Assembly: GCA_963729115.1 (NCBI GenBank)
Contig: CAVSMR010000003.1
Location: 186,001 to 250,000 of the forward strand
DNA from: Actinophytocola sp963729115
Lineage (GTDB): Bacteria > Actinomycetota > Actinomycetes > Mycobacteriales > Pseudonocardiaceae
Length of the DNA stretch: 64,000 nucleotides
Reading direction: 5' to 3'
Shown: positions 8,462-16,125 of the stretch, one piece after another
Position numbering within the stretch: the stretch's first letter is position 1
How the letters are laid out: every line of letters begins with the position of its first letter
Position numbers and translations under genes: made by a program
Notes under the pieces: generated by a model
Told to the model about the DNA's origin: nothing
Database searches by the model: none
The model's input: the letters and a program-made list of their open reading frames with translations, nothing else

Positions 8462-9364
8462 TCAGGCGCCCTCGATCTGGCTCTGGCCGGGGTCGCGACC
8501 ACCGATCCGGCGCAACAGGAGGGCGAGGACGAGGCCCACGAGGACGAGGATGACCGCGATGACGCTGGCGGGTCCCATCAGGCCGGCCTGGAAGCCGCGC
8601 TTGTACATGTCCAGCGCGAGCACCCGGGTCGCGTCCCCCGGGCCGCCCTCGGTGAGCACGAAGATGAGGTCGAAGAAGACCAGCGACCCGACCACCATGA
8701 GCGTCGACGACGTGATGATCGTGTACTTCAGCTGGGGCAGGGTGATGCTGAAGAACTGGCGGACCCGCCCGGCACCGTCCAGCTGCGCGGCCTCGTACAT
8801 GGACCGCGGGATCTGCCGCACGCCACCCTGGTAGATCAGGGAGTGGAACGGGATGAACTGCCAGGAGACGACGAAGACGACGAGGCCGAACGCGAGCCCC
8901 GGCTTGCCCAGCCAGTCCTGGCTGAGGAACTCGATGCCCAACCCGGCGCCGAGCCCGAAGTTCGGGTCCAGCAACGCCTTGTAGGCGATCGCGATCGCCG
9001 CGGAGCTGAGCAGCAGCGGGATGAAGTAGGCGACGGCCAGCACCCCGCGGTAGCGCTGGTGGCCGGCCAGGAACGTGCCGAGCAGGATGCTCAACGGAGT
9101 CTGGACCGCCCAGGACGCGACGATCACGAGGAACGTCACCCAGACGGCGTGCGGCAGCCCGGGGTCGGCGAGTACGGCACGCCAGCTGGTGAGCCCGGTC
9201 GGCCGGATCTCGCCGATCCCGTCCCATGTCGTGAAGCTCAGCGCGAGCACGCCGACGACCGGCACGACGGCGAAGCCGACGAAGAACAGCAGAGCCGGCG
9301 CGGCCAACCACGGCAGGATGCCGCGCCGGCCGCGCCGCGCCGGATTGCCCGTGGGCACGGTCAC
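8462..9364 (-). CDS. Carbohydrate ABC transporter permease, MalF type
   Basis: 300 aa from GTG 9364, whose GTGA overlaps the stop of the substrate-binding protein (9361-9363), so the two are translationally coupled. The frame is open further upstream, but that would run inside the binding-protein gene. Begins with a cytoplasmic basic segment (NPARRGRRG) followed by about six spans. The EAA-type loop is YEAAQLDGAGRVRQFFSITLPQL. It pairs with the MalG-type permease immediately downstream. Confidence 0.9.
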   Translation of the reverse strand: MTVPTGNPARRGRRGILPWLAAPALLFFVGFAVVPVVGVLALSFTTWDGIGEIRPTGLTSWRAVLADPGLPHAVWVTFLVIVASWAVQTPLSILLGTFLAGHQRYRGVLAVAYFIPLLLSSAAIAIAYKALLDPNFGLGAGLGIEFLSQDWLGKPGLAFGLVVFVVSWQFIPFHSLIYQGGVRQIPRSMYEAAQLDGAGRVRQFFSITLPQLKYTIITSSTLMVVGSLVFFDLIFVLTEGGPGDATRVLALDMYKRGFQAGLMGPASVIAVILVLVGLVLALLLRRIGGRDPGQSQIEGA

Positions 9365-10677
9365 TGCCCGATGACCGCATTCATGTTGTCGGCGAACTGC
9401 TGTGGCGAGACGGACAGCTGGAACAGCTTGACGATGTTGTCCAGCAGGGTCTCCGCGGCGGTCGGGCTCATCGCCTGGTCCCAGGACTGGGCGAATACCT
9501 TGGCGTTGCTGGCGATGTCGTAGGTGAACGTGAGGAAGTCGGCGTTCTTGTCCTTGGCCAGGACGTCCTGCGTGCCCTTCAGGACCGTGACCCCGCCGGT
9601 GCCGATCCACTGCTTGACTTCCTCGTCGTCGAGGACGCCCTTGGTGAAGAACTTCTTGGCGGTGGCCTTCTCCTCAGCGCTGGCCTTCGAGGAGATGGAC
9701 AGGTACTGCGCGGGGTTGCCGACGGTGTTGCCGGGGTCGCCCGTGCCGCCCTCGACCGGCGGGAAGTTCATGTAGCCGAGCGAGCCGCTGGAGACGAAGT
9801 CGCCGCCGTCGGACTGCTGGATGCCGTACGACCAGGAGCCGTGCAGCATCATCGCGGCCTTGCCCGTGTAGAGCAGTGCCTGGTCGGCGTTGGAGTCGGC
9901 GGTGATCGAGGAGAAGCCCTTGATGAACCCGTTCGCCTTGACCAGGTCCTGCACCTTCGTCAGCGCGTCGATGGCGACCGGGTTGGACCAGGCGTCCTTC
10001 TCACCGTCGAAGACGGCCTGGAACACCTCGGGCCCGCCCATGCGGTCGAACAGGAACTCGAGCCACATCATGTTGGTCCACCGGGACTGGCCGCCCAGGG
10101 AGAACGGCGCGATGCCCTTGGCGTTGAACCGCGGCACCAGCGCCATGATGTCGTCCCACGACTGCGGCGGTTCCGCGCCGACGTCGTCGAACAGCTTCTT
10201 GTTGTAGTACAGGACGATCGGCTGCACGCACTCGCACGGCATCGCGTAGATCTTGCCGTCGATGGTCGCCGCGCCGAACGAGGACGGGAACAGCTTGTCC
10301 TTCACCGCGGCGTTCTCGTCGAACCACGAGGTGAGGTCCTCGACCTGGTCGGCCTCGGCGTAGGTGCGCAGCGTCCCGCCGCCCCAGCCCCAGATGATCG
10401 TCGGCGCCTGGCCGGCGCCGATCGCGGTCTTGATCTTCGTCTTGTAGGCGTCGTTCTGGTAGGTGGTCGCGACGATCTTGTCGTCGGGGTTGGCCTTGTT
10501 GAACCGATCCACGGCTCCGGTGCGGACGCCTTCCTGAGGCTGTCCGTTGAGGAACCAGAACGAAGCGCCGCCGCCGCTGGTACCGGGACCGGACGTGCCA
10601 CAGGCAGCGAGCGCCATCGAGAGCGGCACGCTGGCCGCGAAACCGAGGACGGTACGGCGAGAGACTGGAGTTTCCAC
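9361..10677 (-). CDS. Extracellular sugar-binding lipoprotein of ABC importer
   Basis: 438 aa from GTG 10677 with a GGAG ribosome site. The N-terminus has SRRTVLG (twin-arginine) and a lipobox ALAACG, so it is probably a Tat-exported lipoprotein. The body is a family-1 solute-binding protein (ANPDDKIVATTYQ, IIWGWGGGTLRTY, AAMMLHGSW, DPGNTVGNPAQYLSIS). It is first in an operon with two permeases. The promoter is at 10755-10784 with an operator just downstream. Oligosaccharide uptake is likely, given the divergent GH3 enzyme. Confidence 0.9.
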   Translation of the reverse strand: METPVSRRTVLGFAASVPLSMALAACGTSGPGTSGGGASFWFLNGQPQEGVRTGAVDRFNKANPDDKIVATTYQNDAYKTKIKTAIGAGQAPTIIWGWGGGTLRTYAEADQVEDLTSWFDENAAVKDKLFPSSFGAATIDGKIYAMPCECVQPIVLYYNKKLFDDVGAEPPQSWDDIMALVPRFNAKGIAPFSLGGQSRWTNMMWLEFLFDRMGGPEVFQAVFDGEKDAWSNPVAIDALTKVQDLVKANGFIKGFSSITADSNADQALLYTGKAAMMLHGSWSYGIQQSDGGDFVSSGSLGYMNFPPVEGGTGDPGNTVGNPAQYLSISSKASAEEKATAKKFFTKGVLDDEEVKQWIGTGGVTVLKGTQDVLAKDKNADFLTFTYDIASNAKVFAQSWDQAMSPTAAETLLDNIVKLFQLSVSPQQFADNMNAVIGQ

Positions 10678-10722
10678 GTTGAGTTCTCCGTTCTCGAAGA
10701 ACGCCGGCTCCCCCCGAGCCGT

Positions 10723-10739
10723 CTTCGAAACTTTCGAAG
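10723..10739. promoter_or_regulatory. Palindromic operator O1, LacI-family type
   Basis: CTTCGAAA-C-TTTCGAAG is a perfect 8-bp inverted repeat with one central base. It lies between the predicted -10 of the importer operon (10755-10760) and its GTG start, a position where a bound repressor would block transcription. Confidence 0.8.
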
Positions 10740-10754
10740 GCCGTAAGTGCAAGG

Positions 10755-10784
10755 AGGCTAGAATTCGAGCCGAGCGGCTGTCAA
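10755..10784 (-). promoter_or_regulatory. Sigma-70-like promoter of the sugar importer operon
   Basis: On the - strand, TTGACA (10784-10779) and TAGCCT (10760-10755) are separated by 18 bases. The predicted transcription start is near 10748, followed by operator O1. Confidence 0.65.
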
Positions 10785-10798
10785 GGCAGTGCGCACTA

Positions 10799-10827
10799 TT
10801 GCTGCAATAACTTAGTCTACGTAGGCT
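10799..10827 (+). promoter_or_regulatory. Sigma-70-like promoter of the GH3 gene
   Basis: TTGCTG (10799-10804) and TAGGCT (10822-10827) with a 17-base spacer. The predicted start near 10834 places operator O2 immediately downstream. The arrangement mirrors the divergent importer promoter. Confidence 0.6.
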
Positions 10828-10836
10828 TTGCCCACG

Positions 10837-10853
10837 TTCCGAAACTTTCGGAA
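10837..10853. promoter_or_regulatory. Palindromic operator O2, LacI-family type
   Basis: TTCCGAAA-C-TTTCGGAA is a perfect inverted repeat sharing the CGAAA-C-TTTCG core with O1. It lies between the predicted promoter and the GH3 ATG at 10882. Confidence 0.8.
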
Positions 10854-10881
10854 ACTCTCTCGGAGGAGAGGAGGGGCCGCG

Positions 10882-13275
10882 ATGACGACAGCCGATCGGC
10901 CGCCCGCGGAGGACCGGGTCACGCAGCGCTGGCAGGACCCGGAGCTGCCCGCGCCGGACCGGGTCGACGCCCTCCTGGCCGAGATGACGCTGGCGGAGAA
11001 GGTCGGGCAGCTCGGCAGCCGCTGGATCGGCAACGACATGGCCGAGCGGACCGAGGGTCCGCAGGTGGCGCCGATGCCCGACGTGTTCGCCGGCCCCAGC
11101 AGCGTGCCGCTGGCGGAGGCCAGCCGGCACGGCATGGGCCACCTGACGCGGGTGTACGGCAGCCGGCCGGTGACCGTGGCGCAGGGGGCCGCGGAAGTGG
11201 TGGCCGCGCAGCACACGGTGCTGCGAAACTCCCGGCTCGGCATCCCGGCACTGGTCCACGAGGAGTGCCTGACCGGCTTCACCACCTACGGCGCCACGGT
11301 CTATCCCGCGGCCATCGCCTGGGCCGCGACGTTCGACCCGGACCTGGTGGGGCGGATGGGCGCCGCGATCGGGCGGGACATGCACGCGGTCGGGGTGCAC
11401 CAGGGTCTCGCCCCCGTTCTCGACGTGGTCCGGGACTACCGGTGGGGCCGGGTCGAGGAGACGATGGGCGAGGACCCCTATGTGGTCGCGACGCTGGGCA
11501 CCGCCTACGTCCGCGGCCTGGAGGACGCGGGCGTCATCGCCACGCTCAAGCACTTCGCCGGATACTCCGCGTCGCGGGCCGCACGCAACCACGCGCCGGT
11601 GCCGATGGGTCGCCGCGAGTTGATGGACGTGATCCTGCCGCCGTTCGAGACCGCGATCGCGGTGGGCGGGGCCCGGTCGGTGATGAACGCGTACTCCGAT
11701 GTGGACGGTGTGCCGGCCGGTGCCGACTCGTGGCTGCTGGGTGACCTGCTGCGCGCGGAGTGGAAGTTCGCCGGCACGGTGGTCTCCGACTACTGGGCCG
11801 TCGCGTTCCTCGCCACCATGCACCTGGTGGCGGCGAACACCGACGAGGCCGGCGTGGCCGCGCTGAGCGCCGGCATCGACGTGGAACTACCCGACACGCT
11901 CGGCTTCGGCCAGCACCTCGTGTCCCGGGTCCAGCGGGGCGAGTTAGCCGAGTCCACAGTGGACCAGGCGGTGCGCAGGCTGCTCACGCAGAAGGTCGAG
12001 CTCGGACTGCTCGATCCCGGCTGGACACCCGAGGCCTCGGTCGCCACGGCGGCCGAGGTCGAGCTGGACTCGCCGGCCAACCGGGCGCTGGCCCTGGAGC
12101 TGGCCGAGCAGTCCGTCGTGCTGCTCGACGCGGGCAGCGCGCTCCCGCTGCTCGGCCCCGGGCGTACCGCGCCGGGCCAGGTCGTCGTGGTCGGGCCGTG
12201 CGCCGCCGACGCCCGCACCCTCATGGGCTGCTACGCCTTTCCCAACCACGTCCTGCCCCGCCATCCCGGCCTGCCCCTCGGCGTGACCGTGCCGACCGTG
12301 GTCGACGCGCTGCGCGAGGAACTGGCGTACACCGAGCTCCGCCACGAGCCGGGGTGCGACGTGTCCGGCGAGGACCGGTCCGGCTTCGCCGCGGCGACGG
12401 CCGCGGCCCGCGAGGCGGACCTGTGCGTAGCCGTGGTGGGCGACCGCGCGGGCCTGTTCGGGGAGGGCACCTCCGGCGAAGGGTGCGACGCCGAGGATCT
12501 GCGGTTGCCGGGCGTGCAGGCCGAGCTGCTCGCGGAGCTCTTCGCCACCGGTACCCCCGTCGTCGTGGTGGTGGTCTCCGGCCGTCCCTACGCGTTGGGC
12601 GACGTGCACCCCCGGGCCGCCGGTCTGGTGCAGGCGTTCATGCCCGGCCAGGAAGGCGCGGCGGCGATCGCCGGCGTGCTGTCCGGCCGGGTCCAGCCCG
12701 GCGGCAAGCTGCCGGTGCAGGTGCCCCGTCGCCCGGGCGGGCAGCCGGGCACGTACCTGCAGCCACCACTCGGCGCGAACACCCATGGCATCAGCAGCAT
12801 CGACCCGACGCCGCTGTTCCCCTTCGGGTACGGCACGTCCTACACCACGTTCGAGGTCGACGACCTGCGCGCGAGCGCGACCGAGGTACCCACCGACGGC
12901 GAGTTCACCGTGTCGGTGCGGGTGCGCAACACCGGCACCCGGGCCGGTCACGAGGTCGTCCAGCTGTACCTGCGCGACGTCGTCGCCCAGGTGACCCGCC
13001 CGGTACGGCAGCTGGCGGGCTTCGCCAAGGTGTCGCTCGAGCCGGGCGCGAGCGCCCGCGTCCGGTTCGACGTGCACGCCGACCGGTCGGCGTTCACGGG
13101 CCGGGAACTGCGGCGGATCGTCGAGCCGGGGGAGATCGAGGTGCTCGTCGGCACCTCCTCGACCGACCTTCCCTGCCGGGCCGCCATCCGGTTGACCGGC
13201 CCCACCCGCGTCGTCGGCCATGACCGGCGCCTCACCACACCCGTGGAGGTGCGGCCGGATCAAAGCGGCGGGTAG
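10882..13275 (+). CDS. Glycoside hydrolase family 3 (beta-glucosidase/beta-xylosidase type)
   Basis: 797 aa from ATG 10882, chosen for the strong GGAGGAGAGGAGG site and because the operator lies upstream of it. The GH3 N-domain shows TLKHFAGYS (His224), MGEDPY and the nucleophile motif VVSDYWA (Asp303). The C-terminal part contains the second alpha/beta domain (VVVGPCAADARTLMGCYA) and a fibronectin-like domain ending in PGEIEVLVG. There is no signal peptide, so it is probably cytoplasmic and acts on oligosaccharides brought in by the divergent importer. Xylo- or cello-oligosaccharides are both possible. Its last 16 bases overlap the convergent cupin gene. Confidence 0.9.
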   Translation: MTTADRPPAEDRVTQRWQDPELPAPDRVDALLAEMTLAEKVGQLGSRWIGNDMAERTEGPQVAPMPDVFAGPSSVPLAEASRHGMGHLTRVYGSRPVTVAQGAAEVVAAQHTVLRNSRLGIPALVHEECLTGFTTYGATVYPAAIAWAATFDPDLVGRMGAAIGRDMHAVGVHQGLAPVLDVVRDYRWGRVEETMGEDPYVVATLGTAYVRGLEDAGVIATLKHFAGYSASRAARNHAPVPMGRRELMDVILPPFETAIAVGGARSVMNAYSDVDGVPAGADSWLLGDLLRAEWKFAGTVVSDYWAVAFLATMHLVAANTDEAGVAALSAGIDVELPDTLGFGQHLVSRVQRGELAESTVDQAVRRLLTQKVELGLLDPGWTPEASVATAAEVELDSPANRALALELAEQSVVLLDAGSALPLLGPGRTAPGQVVVVGPCAADARTLMGCYAFPNHVLPRHPGLPLGVTVPTVVDALREELAYTELRHEPGCDVSGEDRSGFAAATAAAREADLCVAVVGDRAGLFGEGTSGEGCDAEDLRLPGVQAELLAELFATGTPVVVVVVSGRPYALGDVHPRAAGLVQAFMPGQEGAAAIAGVLSGRVQPGGKLPVQVPRRPGGQPGTYLQPPLGANTHGISSIDPTPLFPFGYGTSYTTFEVDDLRASATEVPTDGEFTVSVRVRNTGTRAGHEVVQLYLRDVVAQVTRPVRQLAGFAKVSLEPGASARVRFDVHADRSAFTGRELRRIVEPGEIEVLVGTSSTDLPCRAAIRLTGPTRVVGHDRRLTTPVEVRPDQSGG

Positions 13276-13598
13276 CGGATCTCCAGCATCGTGCAGCCGG
13301 TTTCGGTGCGGTAGGGGCCGTGCGGCATGCCCGGTGGCCGGGACGCGTAATGGCCGGCGGTGAACACGCGCCCCAGCGTCAGGTCGTGCAGCTCACCGTC
13401 GAGGAGGTAGACCTCCTCGTAGTAGTCGTGCCGGATGACGCCGGCGGAGGTCTCGGTTCCCGGTGCCCAGCGGGCGATCCTGGTGAGGGTGCGGGCATCC
13501 GCGCCACGACTCAGCACCCGCTCGGCAACCGTCGGCGCGCCGTCATCGACCCGCCACGGCACTTGGTCGACCGCGAAGAACTCGTGCTCGGCTTTCAT
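13260..13598 (-). CDS. Small cupin-domain protein
   Basis: 112 aa single cupin barrel: GVIRHDYYEEVYLLDGELHD (metal-ligand region) and GHYASRPPGMPHGPY (second motif), resembling ChrR-like cupins. The substrate is unknown. It begins 13 bases after the small ORF at 13612, probably in one transcript with it, and its 3' end overlaps the GH3 stop by 16 bp on the opposite strand. Confidence 0.7.
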   Translation of the reverse strand: MKAEHEFFAVDQVPWRVDDGAPTVAERVLSRGADARTLTRIARWAPGTETSAGVIRHDYYEEVYLLDGELHDLTLGRVFTAGHYASRPPGMPHGPYRTETGCTMLEIRYPPL

Positions 13599-13611
13599 GA
13601 CGACCAGTGTT

Positions 13612-13806
13612 CTACTGCTGCTTGACCAGTTCGATCTCGAGTTCGGGCGGCTGGCCCGGGTCCCCGAGCAGCCAGTTCAACGCGGTCACGATGTACACCT
13701 CGTCGTTGAGGGTCACGAAATGGTCCACCAGCGGCACGTGCTCGATCGGGCCGGACCACACCACCATGCGGTCCACGACGGTGGCGGCGAAGTACACGGT
13801 GGTCAT
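13612..13806 (-). CDS. Small hypothetical protein (64 aa)
   Basis: ATG 13806 is preceded by GAGGAG at good spacing. The sequence MTTVYFAATVVDRMVVWSGP... has regular strand-like hydrophobic alternation and no named domain. It sits between the CBS-BON gene (upstream, 26 bp) and the cupin gene on the same strand, so the three may be cotranscribed. I do not recognise the family. Confidence 0.55.
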   Translation of the reverse strand: MTTVYFAATVVDRMVVWSGPIEHVPLVDHFVTLNDEVYIVTALNWLLGDPGQPPELEIELVKQQ

Positions 13807-13832
13807 CCGCTTGGCTCCTCAAGGCCGGGAAG

Positions 13833-14561
13833 TCAGTCGCGCGAGGGCTCGTGGGTGATGTCGACGCCCATCGAGGCGGTGTGCTCGTCGGTGTCGTCCC
13901 GGCGGTAGGTCATGGTCACGGTCACGTCGACGACGCCGTCGGTGTGCCTGGTCAGCTGTTCGGCGAGCGAGAGCTGGCTCTTCAGCTCCAGCCGGCCGTC
14001 CAGGGTCACCTTCCCGTCGGCGACCTCGATGCGCACGGTGTCCGGCACCGTGCGCATGCCCAGCCCGATCTGGAAGACGTCGCGCACGATGTCCTCGCGG
14101 ATGTCCTCGTCCCCGCGGAGGAACACCGTCAGCAGGTCCTTGCGGCTCACGATTCCCACGAGCTTGCCGTCCTCGTCGACGACCGGGAGGCACTTGAGGT
14201 TGTGCTTCGTGATCTCCCGGGCGGCGTGGGCGACCGTGGCGCCGGCGGTGACGGTGATCGCCGGCCTGGTCATCAGCGCGGCCGCGGTGGTGCCACCGGC
14301 GCGGCCGGGGTCGCTGGGGGGTTCGTGGCGGCGGCGCCACCACCTCGTCCGCTCGTGGGTCCAGTCGGGTTCGCCGGCGGCCTGCTTGACGAGCAGGTCG
14401 GCCTCGGACACCACGCCGAGCACCCGGCGGGCCGCGTCGACCACGGGCGTGGCGCTGACGTCACGCTGCTCGAGGATCCGGACGATGTCCTTGAACGGCG
14501 TGTCCGCGCGCACCGTCGCCACGTCGGTGCTCATCACGCTGCTGATCTTCCGGTGACTCAT
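13833..14561 (-). CDS. CBS-pair and BON-domain protein
   Basis: 242 aa from ATG 14561 (GGAGCG site; a longer GTG start at 14588 is less likely). Two CBS motifs, SSVMSTDVATVRADTPF...DVSATPVVD and AALMTRPAITVTAGAT...LKCLPVVDEDG, form a Bateman module for adenine nucleotide sensing. They are separated by a basic WWRRRHE linker. A C-terminal BON domain (VRIEVADGKVTLDGRLELKSQ) suggests membrane or lipid association. Proteins of this design are common in hypoxia/dormancy gene sets of actinobacteria. The putative regulon motif at 14649-14665 lies 88 bases upstream, shared with the divergent ClC gene. Confidence 0.85.
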   Translation of the reverse strand: MSHRKISSVMSTDVATVRADTPFKDIVRILEQRDVSATPVVDAARRVLGVVSEADLLVKQAAGEPDWTHERTRWWRRRHEPPSDPGRAGGTTAAALMTRPAITVTAGATVAHAAREITKHNLKCLPVVDEDGKLVGIVSRKDLLTVFLRGDEDIREDIVRDVFQIGLGMRTVPDTVRIEVADGKVTLDGRLELKSQLSLAEQLTRHTDGVVDVTVTMTYRRDDTDEHTASMGVDITHEPSRD

Positions 14562-14648
14562 CGCTCGCTCCGATCCGGAACGACTCACACTGTTGGCAGT
14601 TCGGTGACTCGATCGGGTTCATGGTGTGGCAGTCCGCCGATGTCGTGC

Positions 14649-14665
14649 TCACCCTGCCCGGGTGA
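14649..14665. promoter_or_regulatory. Putative regulon palindrome, site 1 (TCACCC-N5-GGGTGA)
   Basis: Left half 14649-14654, spacer TGCCC, right half 14660-14665. It lies between divergent start codons, 88 bases from the CBS-BON ATG and 60 from the ClC GTG. It belongs to a set of six exact copies in this window. Confidence 0.75.
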
Positions 14666-14724
14666 TTCTCTCCCCGGCGGAGATGGGCATGCTGCGGCCG
14701 ACGGCCAGAGCAGGGAGGACCGAC

Positions 14725-16023
14725 GTGCCCGAGTCGGCGCACCGCGGCGCTCACTACCTGCGGCTGATCGGGCTGGCCGCGTTGATCGGGATCCCGGCCG
14801 CGTTGCTGGCGGCCCTGTTCCTGGCCACGGTGAACTGGCTGCAACGGTGGCTGTGGACCGACCTGCCCGGCTACCTCGGGGCGTCGGCACCGCCGTGGTA
14901 CCTGGTGGTGGGCCTGCCGGTGGTGGGCGCGTGCTTCGTCGTCGCCGCGCGGACGCTGCTCCCGGGGGACGGTGGCCATCCGCCGCTGGGTGGGCTGAGC
15001 ATGGCGCCGACCCCGCTGCGCAGCGGGCCCGGCATCGCGGTGGCTGCGGTGGGCACGCTCGCGTTCGGGGCCGCGCTCGGGCCGGAGGCACCGCTGATCG
15101 CGCTCGGGTCGGTCGTCGGCATGACCGTGGCGCCGCTGCTCAAGGGGGACGAGCGTGCGCAGTCCGTGGTGGCCACCGCGGGCTCGTTCTCCGCGATCTC
15201 GGCGCTGTTCGGCGGCCCGTTGGTGGCGGGGATGCTGCTGGTGGAGGCCGGGATCGGGGCCGGCGCACAGCTGATCGTCGCGCTGCTGCCCGGGTTGGTG
15301 GCCGCGGCGATCGGGTACCTCATCTTCATCGGGTTCGGGTCCTGGGCCGGCCTGCACGAGACGTCGATGAACGTGCCGAACCTGCCGCTCTACGAGGACC
15401 TGCACGCCGGGGACCTGCTGATCAGCATCGTCATCGGGATCGCGGCCGCCCTCGTCATCGCCGGCGTCCGGTGGCTCGGCGCCCGCGTGGACGGGATCCA
15501 CCTGCGGCGCGGCCGCCTGCCGGTGGTCCTGCTCGGCGGCGGCCTGGTGGTCGGGCTGCTCGCGCTCGTGGCCGAGGCCCTGGGGGCGAAATCGCAGGAC
15601 GTGCTGTTCTCCGGGCAGGCGGCGGTGCCCGGCCTGGTGACCGAACAGTCGCTCGCCATCGTGCTCGTGCTGCTCGCCGCCAAGGCGCTGGCCTACGGCG
15701 TGTGTCTCGGCTGCGGGTTCCGCGGCGGTCCGGTCTTCCCCGCCATCTTCATCGGTATCGCGCTGGCCTCGATCGCCGAGCTGGTGTTCGGCATGTCCCC
15801 GACGCTGGCCGTCGCCACCGGCACCGCCGCGGGAATGGCCGCCGCGACCCGGCTGCTGTTCGCGCCGCTGCTGTTCGCGCTGCTCCTGGTCGGCACCAAC
15901 GGCATCGACGCCATCCCGGCCGCCGTGCTCGCCGCGGCCTCGGCGTGGGTCATGACCACGTTCCTGCGACCCGGTGCCCTGACGGAGACGCGGTCCGCGG
16001 GCCCACCGGCCGGCCACGCCTGA
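14725..16023 (+). CDS. ClC-family chloride channel/transporter
   Basis: 432 aa from GTG 14725 with an AGGGAGGA site. About 10-12 hydrophobic segments. The ClC selectivity signatures are visible: GAALGPEAPLIALG (GxxGPE, ion-path loop), FGGPLVAGMLLVE and GCGFRGGPVFPAIFIG (GxFxP-type loop). The family moves chloride or exchanges Cl-/H+. It shares a promoter region and regulatory palindrome with CBS-BON; CBS domains regulate many ClC proteins, so the pairing is suggestive. No CBS domain is fused here. Confidence 0.85.
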   Translation: MPESAHRGAHYLRLIGLAALIGIPAALLAALFLATVNWLQRWLWTDLPGYLGASAPPWYLVVGLPVVGACFVVAARTLLPGDGGHPPLGGLSMAPTPLRSGPGIAVAAVGTLAFGAALGPEAPLIALGSVVGMTVAPLLKGDERAQSVVATAGSFSAISALFGGPLVAGMLLVEAGIGAGAQLIVALLPGLVAAAIGYLIFIGFGSWAGLHETSMNVPNLPLYEDLHAGDLLISIVIGIAAALVIAGVRWLGARVDGIHLRRGRLPVVLLGGGLVVGLLALVAEALGAKSQDVLFSGQAAVPGLVTEQSLAIVLVLLAAKALAYGVCLGCGFRGGPVFPAIFIGIALASIAELVFGMSPTLAVATGTAAGMAAATRLLFAPLLFALLLVGTNGIDAIPAAVLAAASAWVMTTFLRPGALTETRSAGPPAGHA

Positions 16024-16046
16024 CCCCGTGACCTCCGCGACCGACG

Positions 16047-16063
16047 TCATCCCCGCGGGGTGA
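16047..16063. promoter_or_regulatory. Putative regulon palindrome, site 2 (TCATCC-N5-GGGTGA)
   Basis: Spacer CCGCG. It lies 63 bases upstream of the cydA GTG (16126). The palindrome extends inward, since CCCCGCGGGG is itself self-complementary. A CCGGGCCCG element follows at 16069-16077. Confidence 0.75.
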
Positions 16064-16125
16064 TGCCGCCGGGCCCGTCATCGCAAAGTGTCGGGCATGC
16101 GACCACGCACAGGGAGGGGGCAGCG

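Noticed and set aside
10678..11823. Upstream extension of the sugar-binding protein frame (open to 11823)
   Set aside because: It would read antisense through the GH3 gene and across the promoter and operators; the lipoprotein signal starts at GTG 10677.
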